64,000 bases of DNA, taken from JANNNF01 sp963772935. Lineage in GTDB: Bacteria > Pseudomonadota > Alphaproteobacteria > Rhodobacterales > Rhodobacteraceae. A program made the translations under genes and the position numbers. How positions within the stretch are numbered: position 1 is the stretch's first letter; every line of letters starts with the position of its first letter. Location of the stretch: positions 248,001 to 312,000 of the forward strand of contig CAVYZK010000004.1 of assembly GCA_963772935.1 (NCBI GenBank), read 5' to 3'. Below, in pieces: positions 29,126-38,882 of the stretch. The notes under the pieces are model-generated. The model did no database searches and had not been told where the DNA came from. It saw nothing but the letters and a program-made list of their open reading frames with translations.

Positions 29126-30559
29126 ATGGATATGCCGGTGCCCGATCCCGCCATTCTGTCCCGCAAAGCGGCCATCGTGGCGCGGCTGCGCGCTGTGTTG
29201 CCGCGTGACGCGGTGATCGAGGATGCCGCCGAAGTGCGGGCCTATGAATGTGACGCGCTGACGGCCTATCGCTGCGCCCCGCTGGCGGTGGTGCTGCCGC
29301 GCACGACCGATGAAGTCGCGGCGATCATGCGGGTGTGTTTTGCCGATGGCGTGCCCGTGGTGCCGCGCGGGTCGGGCACCAGCCTTGCGGGCGGGTCACT
29401 GCCGACGGCGGATTGCGTGGTTCTGGGCGTGGCGCGGATGAACGGCGTGATCGAGACCGATTACGACAACCGCTTTATCCGGGTGCAATCGGGGCGCACC
29501 AACCTGAGCGTCACCGGCGCGGTTGAGGCGGACGGGTTTTTCTATGCGCCCGATCCCAGCAGCCAGTTGGCCTGTGCGATTGCGGGCAATATCGCGATGA
29601 ATTCGGGCGGGGCGCATTGTCTGAAATATGGGGTGACGACCAACAATCTGCTAGGGGTGACGCTGGTGCAGATGGACGGCACGGTGGTGCAGGTCGGCGG
29701 GCCGTATATGGACGCGATGGGGATCGACCTGCTGGGGGTGATCTGCGGGTCGGAAGGGCAGTTGGGTGTGGTGACGGAGGCCACGCTGCGCATCCTGCCG
29801 AAACCCGAAGGCGCGCGCCCGGTGCTGATTGCGTTTGATGGCAATGAGGTGGCGGGGGAATGTGTGTCGGATATCATCCGCGCCGGGATTTTGCCGGTGG
29901 CGATTGAATTCATGGACCGCCCCTGCATTGAGGCCTGTGAGGCGTTCGCCCATGCGGGATACCCGGTGTGCGAGGCCTTGCTGATTGTCGAGGTCGAAGG
30001 CAGCCCTGCCGAAATTGATGAGCAACTGGGCCGGATCATCGAAATCGCCCGCCGCCACAACCCGGTGGAGTTGCGCGAGGCGGCGGATGAGGATCAGGCC
30101 AAGCGCATCTGGCTGGGCCGCAAATCGGCGTTTGGGGCCTTGGGGCAGATCAACGATTACATGTGTCTGGACGGGACCATTCCGGTGTCATCTCTGCCCT
30201 ACGTGCTGCGGCGGATTGGCGAGATGAGCCGGGCGGTGGGCCTTGATGTGGCCAATGTCTTTCATGCAGGCGATGGCAACATGCACCCGCTGATCCTGTT
30301 TGACGCGAACAAACCCGGCGATCTGGAACTGTGCGAGGCTTTGGGGGCCGATATCCTGAAGCTATGCGTCGAGGTGGGCGGGTGCCTTACCGGCGAGCAT
30401 GGGGTGGGGATCGAGAAGCGCGATCTGATGTCGGTGCAGTTTACCGATGCGGATATGGAGGCGCAGTTGTGGGTGAAGGACGTGTTTGACCCGCGCTGGT
30501 TGCTGAACCCGGCCAAGGTGTTTCCGTTGCGGGTGACGGCGGGACGGCGGGCTGCTTGA
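29126..30559 (+). CDS. glcD: Glycolate oxidase FAD-linked subunit GlcD
   Basis: A 477-residue FAD-dependent 2-hydroxyacid dehydrogenase oxidising glycolate to glyoxylate with GlcE and GlcF. The FAD-binding half shows VVPRGSGTSLAGG and PDPSSQLACAIAGNIAMNSG; the C-terminal half shows VFHAGDGNMHPLILFD and GGCLTGEHGVGIEKRD. ATG 29126 follows AAGAAAGG. A type-I GGGATATTT element separates it from glcE. The three genes together are diagnostic of the complex, and hyi at 17.8 kb may act further along the same glyoxylate route. Confidence 0.94.
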   Translation: MDMPVPDPAILSRKAAIVARLRAVLPRDAVIEDAAEVRAYECDALTAYRCAPLAVVLPRTTDEVAAIMRVCFADGVPVVPRGSGTSLAGGSLPTADCVVLGVARMNGVIETDYDNRFIRVQSGRTNLSVTGAVEADGFFYAPDPSSQLACAIAGNIAMNSGGAHCLKYGVTTNNLLGVTLVQMDGTVVQVGGPYMDAMGIDLLGVICGSEGQLGVVTEATLRILPKPEGARPVLIAFDGNEVAGECVSDIIRAGILPVAIEFMDRPCIEACEAFAHAGYPVCEALLIVEVEGSPAEIDEQLGRIIEIARRHNPVELREAADEDQAKRIWLGRKSAFGALGQINDYMCLDGTIPVSSLPYVLRRIGEMSRAVGLDVANVFHAGDGNMHPLILFDANKPGDLELCEALGADILKLCVEVGGCLTGEHGVGIEKRDLMSVQFTDADMEAQLWVKDVFDPRWLLNPAKVFPLRVTAGRRAA

Positions 30560-30564
30560 AACGA

Positions 30565-30620
30565 CCGGGGGGTTTCACACCCCCCGGACCCCCCGTGGGA
30601 TATTTTTAGACAGAAAATGG
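30565..30620 (+). repeat. GGGATATTT 3'-end element (type I) after glcD
   Basis: A hairpin CCGGGGGG-TTTCACA-CCCCCCGG (30565-30587) is followed by ACCCCCC, GTGGGATATTTTTAGACAG and AAAATGG. It begins six bases after the glcD stop. Its end overlaps an in-frame ATG (30617) just before glcE. The loop and flanks are the same as in the copy at 34592. Confidence 0.75.
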
Positions 30621-30628
30621 GTGAGGCG

Positions 30629-31726
30629 ATGCGGCCAGTGGGTGAGGCGGAACTGGCGGAGGCGGTGCGGGGGGCGAACGGGCCGTTGCGCATTGTGGGT
30701 GGCGGGACGCGGGGAATCGGGCGGGTCGGGCTGGCCGAGGTTTTGGACGTGTCGGGCCTGTCGGGGATTACCCTCTATGAACCCGGTGCGCTGACCCTGG
30801 TGGCCGGGGCGGGGACGCCTGTGGCCGAGGTGGCGGCGGTTCTGGCGGCGGAACGCCAGCGACTGGCGTTTGAGGTGCCGGATTTGCGGCGGCTGTTGGG
30901 GCGGTCTGGAGCAGTCTACTTTGGGTGGCGTGGTGGCGGTCAATGCCTCTGGCCCGCGCCGGGTGCAGGTGGGGGCCTGCCGGGACGCGTTGCTGGGTGT
31001 GCGGTTTGTCGATGGGGCCGGGGTGGTCATCAAGAACGGCGGGCGGGTGATGAAGAACGTCACCGGCTATGATCTGGTCAAGCTGATGGCGGGGGCGCAT
31101 GGCACTTTGGGCGTTTTGACCGAGGTGGCCTTCAAGGTGCAGGCGGTGCCCGAGGCCGAGGCCACGCTGGTGTCGGGGCCTGTGGGCGCAGCGGCGGCGG
31201 TGGCGGCGATGGCCGTTGGGTTGACCTCGCCCTTCGATGTGTCGGGGGCGGCCTGGGATGGGCGCGTGATGGTGCGGGTGGAGGGGATGGCGGGGTCTGT
31301 TGCCTACCGTGCGGGCGCGTTGGCCAAGCGGTTGCCGGGGTTCGAGGTGGTGACGGGCGGGCCAAGTGCCGCCCTGTGGGCCGGGGTGCGGGATGTGACG
31401 GCGTTTGCGGACGCGCCGGGCGCGGTGTGGCGGGTGGTGGTGAAGCCGTCGGATGCGCCATGTGGTGCTGGCGGCGTTGGGGCAGGTGCCGCACCGGGCG
31501 GTGATGGATTGGGGCGGCGGGTTGATCTGGTTGTTGATGGACGGGCGGGGCAGAGGTTTTGCGGAGTGCTGTGACCGGCCTTGGCGGCCATGCGACGCTG
31601 ATGCGGGGGGATGCGGCGGTCCCGGTGTTTCACCCCGAGCCTGCGGGGGTTGCCGCGCTGACCGCCGGGTTGCGGGCGAAGTTCGATCCGCGTCGGATAT
31701 TCAACCCCGGCATGATGGTAGGATAA
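30629..31726 (+). CDS. glcE: Glycolate oxidase subunit GlcE (three frame breaks)
   Basis: An FAD-binding subunit of glycolate oxidase, about 364 residues restored. The sequence reads RIVGGGTRGIGR, STLGGVVAVNASGPRRVQVG, GGRVMKNVTGYDLVKLMAG and finally FDPRRIFNPGMMVG, all typical of GlcE. Breaks lie near 30912 (extra C), 31456 and 31549 (extra G). Two starts are possible: ATG 30617, which lies within the intergenic element, and ATG 30629, which I prefer because GGTGAGG precedes it and family members begin about there. Three breaks could mean a decaying gene, but intact glcD and glcF on both sides and the error pattern elsewhere argue against it. Confidence 0.8.
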
Positions 31727-31730
31727 CCTG

Positions 31731-33005
31731 ATGCAGACGAATTTCACGCCCGAACAGTTGCAAACCCCCAGCCTTGCGCGGGCCAATAAAATCCTGCGGT
31801 CTTGTGTGCATTGCGGGTTTTGCACCGCCACTTGCCCGACCTATCAGGTGTTGGGCGATGAGTTGGACAGCCCGAGGGGACGGATTTATCTGATCAAGGA
31901 CATGCTGGAAAAGGGCCAGCCTGCCGATGCGCAGACGGTCAAGCATGTGGATCGCTGCCTGTCTTGCCTCGCCTGCATGACCACCTGCCCAAGCGGCGTG
32001 AACTACATGCATCTGGTGGATACTGCGCGGGAGTATATCGAGAAAACCTATAAACGCCCGTTGGTTGACCGGATGCTGCGGTCGGTTCTGGCGCATGTGA
32101 TCCCGTACCCCACGCGGTTCAGGCTGGCGCTTTTCGGGGCCAAGATCGCGCGACCCTTTGCGCGGCTGGTGCCGGATGCAAGGTTGCGGGCGATGCTGGC
32201 GATGGCGCCGAAGGTCATTCCGCCCGTGTCGCGCAATGATGACCCGCAGGTGTTCCGGACGGAAGGGGCGCCCCGGATGCGGGTGGCCTTGATGACGGGC
32301 TGTGCGCAAAAGGCGCTGAACACCGATATCAACGATGCGACCATCCGGCTGCTGACAAGGCTGGGGTGCGAGGTGGTGGTGGCAAAGGGGCAGGGCTGCT
32401 GCGGGGCGCTGACGCACCACATGGGCAAGGCGGATTTGGCGCATCGGTCGGCTGCGGCGAATATCGCGGCCTTCATGGCGGAAAAGCGGGCGGGGGGGCT
32501 GGACGGGATTGTGATCAACACCTCTGGCTGCGGCACGACGGTCAAGGATTACGGGCATATGTTTCAAGGCGATGCCGATGCGACCGTGGTGGCGGGGCTC
32601 GCGATGGATGTGAGCGAGGTGCTGGTCAAGCTTGGCCTGCCCGAGGGTGCGCCCAAGGGGCTGCGCGTCGCCTATCATGCGGCATGCAGTTTGCAGCACG
32701 GCCAGCAGATCAAGACCGCGCCGAAGGATTTGCTGAAACGGGCGGGGTTTACGGTGGTGGAACCCGCCGACAGCCATCTGTGCTGCGGGTCTGCGGGGAC
32801 GTACAACCTGTTGCAGCCTGAAATCTCGGCGCAGTTGAAGGCGCGCAAGGTACAGACGCTGGAGGCCAAGCACCCTGACATTATCGCGGCGGGCAATATC
32901 GGCTGCATGATGCAGATCGGGTCGGGTACGGGCGTGCCGGTGGTGCATACGGTCGAGTTGCTGGATTGGGCCACAGGCGGGCCAAAACCACGGGCGCTGA
33001 TCTGA
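31731..33005 (+). CDS. glcF: Glycolate oxidase iron-sulfur subunit GlcF
   Basis: A 424-residue electron-transfer subunit. Two 4Fe-4S motifs are seen: CVHCGFCTATCP (about residue 25) and CLSCLACMTTCP (about 76). Two CCG domains follow, around MTGCAQKALN/GQGCCGALTHH and YHAACSLQHGQQ/HLCCGSAGTYN. It begins 4 bases after the glcE stop. Electrons probably pass to the quinone pool. Confidence 0.95.
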   Translation: MQTNFTPEQLQTPSLARANKILRSCVHCGFCTATCPTYQVLGDELDSPRGRIYLIKDMLEKGQPADAQTVKHVDRCLSCLACMTTCPSGVNYMHLVDTAREYIEKTYKRPLVDRMLRSVLAHVIPYPTRFRLALFGAKIARPFARLVPDARLRAMLAMAPKVIPPVSRNDDPQVFRTEGAPRMRVALMTGCAQKALNTDINDATIRLLTRLGCEVVVAKGQGCCGALTHHMGKADLAHRSAAANIAAFMAEKRAGGLDGIVINTSGCGTTVKDYGHMFQGDADATVVAGLAMDVSEVLVKLGLPEGAPKGLRVAYHAACSLQHGQQIKTAPKDLLKRAGFTVVEPADSHLCCGSAGTYNLLQPEISAQLKARKVQTLEAKHPDIIAAGNIGCMMQIGSGTGVPVVHTVELLDWATGGPKPRALI

Positions 33006-33090
33006 CCGGGCCTTGTGCTGTTCGTTTGCATTTGCCACAAATCAGCCAAGGTTGCGGGCTATCGCGCAGGGACTGAAGGAGTGAGGGTTC

Positions 33091-33903
33091 ATGCGCGTCT
33101 GGGTTTTGGTGCTGTGTCTGCTGGGGGTGGCCCCGGCTGTGGCGCAAACGGTGGCGCATGACGGCGCTTTGGTCAGTCTGGAAACAGCGGATGCGTCACG
33201 CGGCTGGGAAGGCGTGGGCAAGCTGCTGCTGGGCAAGCGCGGCTTTTGTACCGGCACGCTGATTGCGCCGCAAGTGGTGCTGACAGCGGCGCATTGCCTG
33301 TTTGACAAGGACACCGGTGCGCGGATTGCTGCGTCGGAAATGCAGTTTCTGGCCGGGTGGCGCAACGGGCGGGCGGCGGCTTACCGGGGCGTGCGCCGGG
33401 CGGTCGGGCACCCGGAATACATCTACAGCGGGCGTGATAAACTGGACCGGGTGGGGTATGACCTTGCGCTGATCGAGCTGGATCAGCCGATCCGCCTGCC
33501 CTCACTGGTGCCGTTTGAGACGGACAAGACCCCGGTTCAGGGCGACCGGGTGGGGGTGGTGTCCTACGCTCAGGACCGGTCGGAAGCCCCGTCGATGCAG
33601 GATTTGTGCGAGGTGCTGGCGACGCGGGCCGATGTGCTGGTGTTGTCGTGCAACGTGGATTTCGGGTCATCCGGCTCGCCAGTATTCTCTATCCGGGACG
33701 GGGTGGCGCGGGTGATTTCGGTGGTGTCGGCCAAGGCCGAGGTCGAGGGGCGCAAGGTGGCACTGGCCGCACCGCTGGAGGCCACGCTGGTGGAATTGCA
33801 GGCGGCGCTTGCGGCGGAAAACGCGCCGCGTTTGGGCGCGCAGGGGGTCAAGCTCTTGTCAGGCGGGGCTGCATCGGGCGGGGCAAAATTCGTGAAACCC
33901 TGA
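33091..33903 (+). CDS. Secreted trypsin-like serine protease
   Basis: A 270-residue S1-family protease with a signal peptide (MRVWVLVLCLLGVAPAVAQ). The catalytic triad is complete: His in TAAHCLFD, Asp in GYDLALIELD, Ser in FGSSGSPVFS. Oxidised cysteines (CTG ... AAHC; CEV ... SCNVDF) likely form disulfides, so it acts in the periplasm or outside. ATG 33091 follows AAGGAG. Substrate unknown. Confidence 0.88.
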   Translation: MRVWVLVLCLLGVAPAVAQTVAHDGALVSLETADASRGWEGVGKLLLGKRGFCTGTLIAPQVVLTAAHCLFDKDTGARIAASEMQFLAGWRNGRAAAYRGVRRAVGHPEYIYSGRDKLDRVGYDLALIELDQPIRLPSLVPFETDKTPVQGDRVGVVSYAQDRSEAPSMQDLCEVLATRADVLVLSCNVDFGSSGSPVFSIRDGVARVISVVSAKAEVEGRKVALAAPLEATLVELQAALAAENAPRLGAQGVKLLSGGAASGGAKFVKP

Positions 33904-33915
33904 GCGTTTGGGGGT

Positions 33916-33944
33916 CTTGAAACCCTGCGGCGGTTTTCCCATCT
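33916..33944 (+). promoter_or_regulatory. Sigma-32 (RpoH) heat-shock promoter
   Basis: CTTGAAA (33916-33922), 15 bases, CCCATCT (33938-33944): a full match to the sigma-32 consensus CTTGAAA ... CCCATnT. It lies about 90 bases upstream of the small heat-shock protein gene, the expected kind of target. Confidence 0.75.
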
Positions 33945-34034
33945 GACAGGTATCGAGGTGCCATGACGGGCCTCGTCTCTGTGCCCGGCCCCGGAAAGGG
34001 CGGGCGTCAACCATCGCTTGAATGAGGATGACCC

Positions 34035-34512
34035 ATGCGTAATTTTGATCTTGCCCCGCTGTACCGCGCGACTGTCGGCTTTGACCGCATTGCCGATCTG
34101 ATGGACCGCGCGCTGACCGCCGATGTGGCGCAACCGACCTATCCGCCCTACAACATCGAGAAGACCGCTGAGAATGCCTATCGCATTTCCGTCGCCGTCG
34201 CGGGCTTTGGCCCCGAGGATCTGTCGGTCGAGGTGAAGGAAGCCACGCTGGTGGTCTCGGCCCGTAAAGTCGGGTGAGGAAACCCCGCGCAGCTATCTGC
34301 ACCGGGGCATCGCCACCCGCGCCTTTGATCGCCGCTTTGCACTGGCCGATCATGTGCGGGTCGTCGGGGCCGAACATGCCCACGGGATGCTGCACATCGA
34401 CCTTGTGCGCGAAACCCCCGAAGCGCTGAAACCGCGCCGGATCGAGATCGCCGTCGGGACCAAGACCGAGGGCGCGATTGAGGGCAAGGCGGTTGAGACG
34501 CTGACCGCTTGA
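34035..34512 (+). CDS. Small heat-shock protein, Hsp20 family (frame break near 34269)
   Basis: An alpha-crystallin-type chaperone of about 158 residues once restored, which holds unfolded proteins. The IbpA-like N-terminus (MRNFDLAPLYRATVGFDRI) and alpha-crystallin domain (YPPYNIEKTAENAYRISVAV, AGFGPEDLSVEVKE, YLHRGIATRAFDRRFALADH) are clear. An extra G in AAAGTCGG near 34269 stops the raw frame at 34277; the second frame runs to TGA 34510-34512. A consensus sigma-32 promoter and an intrinsic terminator frame it, so it is a single-gene heat-shock unit. Confidence 0.9.
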
Positions 34513-34531
34513 TCTGATTGCTAAATGAAGG

Positions 34532-34562
34532 GGCGCGCCAGAGAGGTCTGGCGCGCCTTTTT
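34532..34562 (+). terminator. Intrinsic terminator after hsp20
   Basis: GGCGCGCCAGA (34532-34542) pairs perfectly with TCTGGCGCGCC (34547-34557) around GAGG and is followed by TTTTT (34558-34562). Confidence 0.9.
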
Positions 34563-34590
34563 CATGTCTGTGTTTTGGATGGAGGTCGGA

Positions 34591-34643
34591 CCCGGGGGTT
34601 TCACACCCCCGGACCCCCGTGGGATATTCAGAGACAGGAAATG
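34591..34643 (+). repeat. GGGATATTT 3'-end element (type I) after hsp20
   Basis: Hairpin CCGGGGG-TTTCACA-CCCCCGG (34592-34612) followed by ACCCCC, GTGGGATATT, CAGAGACAGGAAATG. The hairpin loop and the ACCCCC-GTGGGATATT part are the same as in the copy after glcD. It lies between convergent genes. Confidence 0.75.
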
Positions 34644-34660
34644 AAAATTTTAAATAAATC

Positions 34661-36641
34661 TTAGGGAGTTGCGGAGAGGCTCTGGGCGAGGCGCATCAGC
34701 GTGATCGCCTCAGACCGCAGGCCTTGGGGGTCGGCGTCGCGGGTGGCGGTGGCGAGGGCGATGGCGTCGGTCCAGCCCCAGGTGCCCAGGTAGGGGGAGC
34801 CTTGCAGCAACTGGCCGAAGCCTGCGATGGCTGTGGCGAAGGTCGGGGCGGTGAGGGTATCGGCAAGGATGGGGGTTTCGGTCAGAGTTGATGTGCTGGC
34901 CCCCGGGGCCTTGGTGCGCAGGCGCAGGAAGCCGAGTTCGGCCGTGTCAGAGGTGGGGGCCGTCCCATAGCGCAGCGGGTCGGCAGACAGCGCGGGGCTG
35001 CCGGGGGCGGTGATTTCGTAGATCGCGGTGACCTGATGGCCCGCGCCGATTTCGCCCGCATCCACCCGGTCATTGTTGAAATCGGTGCGGGCGAGGGCGC
35101 GGGTTTCATAGCCGATCAGGCGGTATTCGGCGACTTGCGCCGGGTTCCATTCCACCTGAATCTTCACGTCATCGGCAATCGGGAACAGGGCCCCCGTCAA
35201 TTGATCGACCAGCACCTTTTGCGCCTCGGCCAAGAGTGTCGATGTAAGACGCCGTGCCATTGCCGTTTTGCGCAATCGCCTGCATCGCGGCATCATCCAG
35301 ATTGCCGCGACCAAAGCCCAGCACCGACAGATAGGCGGTCTGGCGGTTGCGGGCGACGTAAGCCTCCAATCCTTCGGGGTCGCTGACGCCCACATTGAAA
35401 TCGCCGTCGGTGGCCAGCAGGATGCGGCTGACGTCGCCGTCTTGGGTCATGGCGGCGGCGGTCTGGTAGGCGAGAGCCAGACCTTCGGCCCCTGCGGTCG
35501 ATCCGCCAGCATCGAGGCGGTCGAGGGCGGCAAGGATCGTGGCCGCCTCTGAGGCTGGGGTGGGGGCGAGGACGGTGCCTGCCGACCCTGCATAGGCCAC
35601 GATGGCGACCTGATCCTCGGGGCGCAGTTGGGGCAGCATCAGGCGCAGGGATTGCTTCAGCAGCGGCAGTTTGTTCGCGTCCTGCATCGACCCGGATGTG
35701 TCAATCAGCAGCACGAGGTTCAGGGCGGGGCGGTCGGCGATGGCGGGCAGGCGGCCTTGCAACCCGATCTGCACAAGGCGGGTGCCCGGGTTCCACGGGG
35801 TCTGCATCACCCGGATATCGGCAGCAAAGGCAGCGTCCGCCGTAGGGGCGGGGTAGGCGTAGGGGAAGTAATTGATCATCTCCTCCACCCGGATCGCTGA
35901 GGGGTCGGGCAGTTGGCCTGCGGTCAGCGAGGACCGGGCAAGGGCGTAGGACGCGGTATCCACATCAATCGAGAAGGTAGAGACCGGGGTTTCCGCCGTG
36001 ATCTGCACCGGGTTGGTGGGGGCGTTGGCATAGGCTTCACTATCTGCCTCGGCGCGCGGGGCAGGGTCTTGGGCGCGCAGGGTGAGACTGTCGTAGGTCG
36101 CGGCCATTTCAGGGGCGGCCAGTGTGGGGGCCGCAGTCAGGGCTTCGGCCATGGCACCCTGATCCGCGGATGCCACAGGTGCGGTGGGCGCAGGCATGGG
36201 GGCAGCCTTGCGCTGCAGTTGGGGGTCTTGCTGCAATGGCTCGGGTTGTTGGGCGCTGCGGGAGTTGGCGGGGGTGGGTTGCCCGTCTTGCAGCACGGTC
36301 AGATCGGGTTGCGGGGCCTCGGTTGGGGCAGGGGGCAGGGGCGTGTCCCCGGTGATCAGCGGCCAAGTCACCACGACGCCCACACACAGGGCGGCGAGAG
36401 AGGTGGTCAGGCCAAGGCCCGTTCTCATGTTGGCGCGGGCGGTCAGGGATTGCAGCATGGCGCGTACTCCGGCAAGGACACCCGGCGAATTGCGGGCTGT
36501 CTTGGGACGCGGGGGGGCGGTCGATCCTTGGACGCGGTCATAGATTTCCATCGCCTGCGCGATGGTGGCGGCGCGGGCGGCGGGGTCGGGCGCGGGGGCG
36601 GCCTTCAGGGCAGCGCGCAGTGCATCAAGATCATCGGTCAT
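34661..36641 (-). CDS. Membrane VWA-domain protein with anti-sigma-like N-terminus (frame break near 35236)
   Basis: About 659 residues restored. The N-terminal 70 residues are cytoplasmic, then one membrane helix (about 75-96), a proline/glutamine-rich linker, a VWA N-terminal segment (VSTFSIDVDTASYALARSSL), a VWA domain with the MIDAS motif LVLLIDTSGSMQD, and a C-terminal DUF3520-like part (YEITAPG, LGFLRLRTK). It resembles YfbK. An extra base near 35236 splits YIDTL/AEAQKVLVDQ. The start overlaps the stop of the ECF sigma gene (ATGA). That coupling and the short cytoplasmic N-terminus suggest it holds and releases the sigma factor; inference. Confidence 0.82.
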
Positions 36642-37177
36642 GGCGTGCCCTCCTGTTTTGCGAGGCTGCGCAGGCGTTTCTTCACTTCGGACATCCGCCA
36701 GGCGATGGTGCCTTCGGACAGACCCAGCACGCGGGCGGCCTCGGCTTGGGTCATGTCTTCGCCCAGAACCAGCGCCACAGTGTCGCGCAACTCGGGTGGC
36801 AATTGCGCCATGGTTTGGGTCAGCCAGTCGGCGGCATCGCGGTCGGTCGCAATCTCATCCTGTCGGGCCAATTCCCAATCGCCCCAGCCTGCCGAGGCGC
36901 GGCTGCGGGTGGCCTGACGGCGGCGCAGATCGTGGGCGGCGTTGACGGTAACGCGGTAGAGCCAGGTCGTAAACCGGGCCTCGTTGCGCCATCCGGCCAG
37001 TTTGGCGGGTAGGGCGGCGCAGATATCCTGACACAGATCCTGCGCATCGGCGCGGTTGCCAGTCAGCCGCCAGCACAGCGCCAACACCCGGTCATAATGC
37101 CGTTCCAGCAGCACGCCAAAGGCGCTGCGGTCGCCGCTGGCGGCGGCTGTGGCCAAGGTTTCATCGGGTGTGTTCAT
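36638..37177 (-). CDS. ECF-type RNA polymerase sigma factor
   Basis: A 179-residue extracytoplasmic-function sigma factor. Region 2 is seen in FGVLLERHYDRVLALCWRLT, DAQDLCQDICAALPAKLAGW and FTTWLYRVTVNAAHDLRRR; region 4 in LPPELRDTVALVLGEDMTQAEAARVLGLSEGTIAWRM (quoted as a range, residues about 125-162). ATG 37177 is chosen; ATG 37183 is equally possible. Translationally coupled to the VWA membrane protein. The divergent secreted protein at 37326 may be a target. Confidence 0.9.
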   Translation of the reverse strand: MNTPDETLATAAASGDRSAFGVLLERHYDRVLALCWRLTGNRADAQDLCQDICAALPAKLAGWRNEARFTTWLYRVTVNAAHDLRRRQATRSRASAGWGDWELARQDEIATDRDAADWLTQTMAQLPPELRDTVALVLGEDMTQAEAARVLGLSEGTIAWRMSEVKKRLRSLAKQEGTP

Positions 37178-37325
37178 CAGCATTATGGATAGTTGGACGC
37201 AAGCGGCGGGGCAATCCTTGGCGCTTTGGGTCAAATAATTCCACGCCAACCACGCGCATCCGTGATTTCCGTTCACGGCGGTGATGGTGCATCATTGGTG
37301 CCACATCAAAGACATGAGGCATGCC

Positions 37326-37610
37326 ATGAAGACGCTTATCCTTGCCGCTGCCGCGATGATGGCCCTTGCCGGACCGTCGCTGGCGCAGAACCGCAATGTT
37401 TCGGCCTATGCCGAGGCGCGGATCCAGTACCTGTTGCCGGGGGCCGATACCACGAATGTGACGGGCGGCCAGTCCTACATCATTGATCAGATCCTGCGCA
37501 GTGGACCTGACAGCGAGTATCACAGCGATCTGGACCGCCGGAACGGTCTGCGTATCTTGTTGCAAAAGGTGCCGGGGGCGCTGGACGGGGTCAGGCCCCG
37601 GCGCGGCTGA
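37326..37610 (+). CDS. Small secreted protein of unknown function
   Basis: A 94-residue protein with a clear signal peptide (MKTLILAAAAMMALAGPSLA) and a mature part of about 73 residues (AEARIQYLLPGADTTNVTGG, SYIIDQILRSGPDSEYHSDL). No cysteines and no domain I recognise. ATG 37326 starts the signal peptide. It is divergent from the ECF sigma factor and abuts the convergent CorC-like gene stop to stop (TGATCA). Confidence 0.65.
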   Translation: MKTLILAAAAMMALAGPSLAQNRNVSAYAEARIQYLLPGADTTNVTGGQSYIIDQILRSGPDSEYHSDLDRRNGLRILLQKVPGALDGVRPRRG

Positions 37611-38882
37611 TCAGGCGCGGCTGACCAACACCTTGTCGATGCGGCGGTCGTCCAGATCAATCACCTCAAACCGCCAGCCTGCCGCCGTGACATGGTCGCC
37701 AAGGGCGGGAATACGGCGCAACTGGTTCAGCACTAGACCTGCGACCGTTTCATAATCCCCCGCCAATTCGCGCGGCAGGTTCAGGCGGTCGCAAAACTCA
37801 TCGGCGGGCATCCAGCCTGCGACCAGCAGGCTGCCATCTTCGCGCGTGGCGATGGCGGGTTCGTCGGCGGTGGCGCCAGCGATGGTGCCGGTGATCGCCT
37901 CCAGAATATCACCCGAGGTGATGATGCCTTCGAAGTTGCCATATTCGTCATAGACCAGCGCCAGATGGTGTTCCGATTTGTGCAGCGTTTCCATCACGTC
38001 GATGGCATCGGTCATGTCGGAAATCACCGGCACTTCGCGCAGGAGGGCCTTCACATCCAGTGCCTCGCGCCGGGACACGGTGTTGAAGGCCTGTGCGAGG
38101 GTGACGATGCCGACCACTTCGCCCGTTTCGCGGTTTTCGACCGGCATCCGGGGCCGGGCGATGCGGCGGATGGCGGCAAGCGTTTCTTGCGGCGTGGCGT
38201 TCAGGTCCAGCATCTCGATGTCACGGCGGGGGGTCATCAGGGCGCGGGCCGAGCGGTCGGCAAGGCGCATGACGCCTGCCATCATCTCACGCTCCTCAGG
38301 CTCGATCAGGCCTTCCTCATGCGCTTCGGTCAAAATCCCATGCACCTCGGCCTCGGTCACGCGGGATTTGGCGGTGCCGGACTGGCCCAGAAGCCACAGG
38401 ATGAACCGGCCCGACCGTTCCAGCACCCAGACCACAGGCGAGGCCACGCGCGACAGAATAGTCATTGCGGGGGCCACGCGGATGGCGATGCCTTCGGGAT
38501 CTTTCAGCGCCAGTTGTTTGGGCACCAGCTCGCCCACGATCAGCGACAGATAGGTCAGCGCCACAACGACGCCGCCGACCCCGATCGTCTGCGCCCAGTC
38601 TTCATCCATGCCCTGCCCGGCCAGAAACCCCGACAGCCGCGCGCCAAGGGTGGCCCCGGAAATCGCGCCCGACAGCACGCCCACCAGCGTGATGCCGATT
38701 TGTACGGTGGACAGGAACCGCCCGGGGTGTTCGGCCAGACGCAGGGCGGCGGCGGCCCCTCTGGATTCAGCCTCCATTGTGCGGAGGCGGGCGGGGCGGG
38801 CTGACACGATGGCCAGTTCCGACATGGCAAGCGCGCCGTTCAAAACGATCAGCGCAAGGACGATGGCGATTTCGGTTAACAT
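37611..38882 (-). CDS. Hemolysin-family / CorC-like membrane protein (CNNM + CBS)
   Basis: A 423-residue protein with an N-terminal CNNM transmembrane domain (AIVLALIVLNGALAMSELAI, VVVALTYLSLIVGELVPKQL), two CBS domains (ALMTPRRDIEMLDLN, VPVISDMTDAIDVMETLHKS, LVYDEYGNFEGIITSGDILE) and a C-terminal CorC/HlyC domain (LLVAGWMPADEFCDRLNL). Such proteins relate to Mg2+/Co2+ efflux rather than haemolysis. Single gene, divergent from cspA. Confidence 0.9.
   Translation of the reverse strand: MLTEIAIVLALIVLNGALAMSELAIVSARPARLRTMEAESRGAAAALRLAEHPGRFLSTVQIGITLVGVLSGAISGATLGARLSGFLAGQGMDEDWAQTIGVGGVVVALTYLSLIVGELVPKQLALKDPEGIAIRVAPAMTILSRVASPVVWVLERSGRFILWLLGQSGTAKSRVTEAEVHGILTEAHEEGLIEPEEREMMAGVMRLADRSARALMTPRRDIEMLDLNATPQETLAAIRRIARPRMPVENRETGEVVGIVTLAQAFNTVSRREALDVKALLREVPVISDMTDAIDVMETLHKSEHHLALVYDEYGNFEGIITSGDILEAITGTIAGATADEPAIATREDGSLLVAGWMPADEFCDRLNLPRELAGDYETVAGLVLNQLRRIPALGDHVTAAGWRFEVIDLDDRRIDKVLVSRA

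Noticed and set aside
30617..31726. glcE as a pseudogene because of three frame breaks.
   Set aside because: Partners glcD and glcF are intact, the protein restores to full length with conserved motifs, and similar breaks occur across the window.
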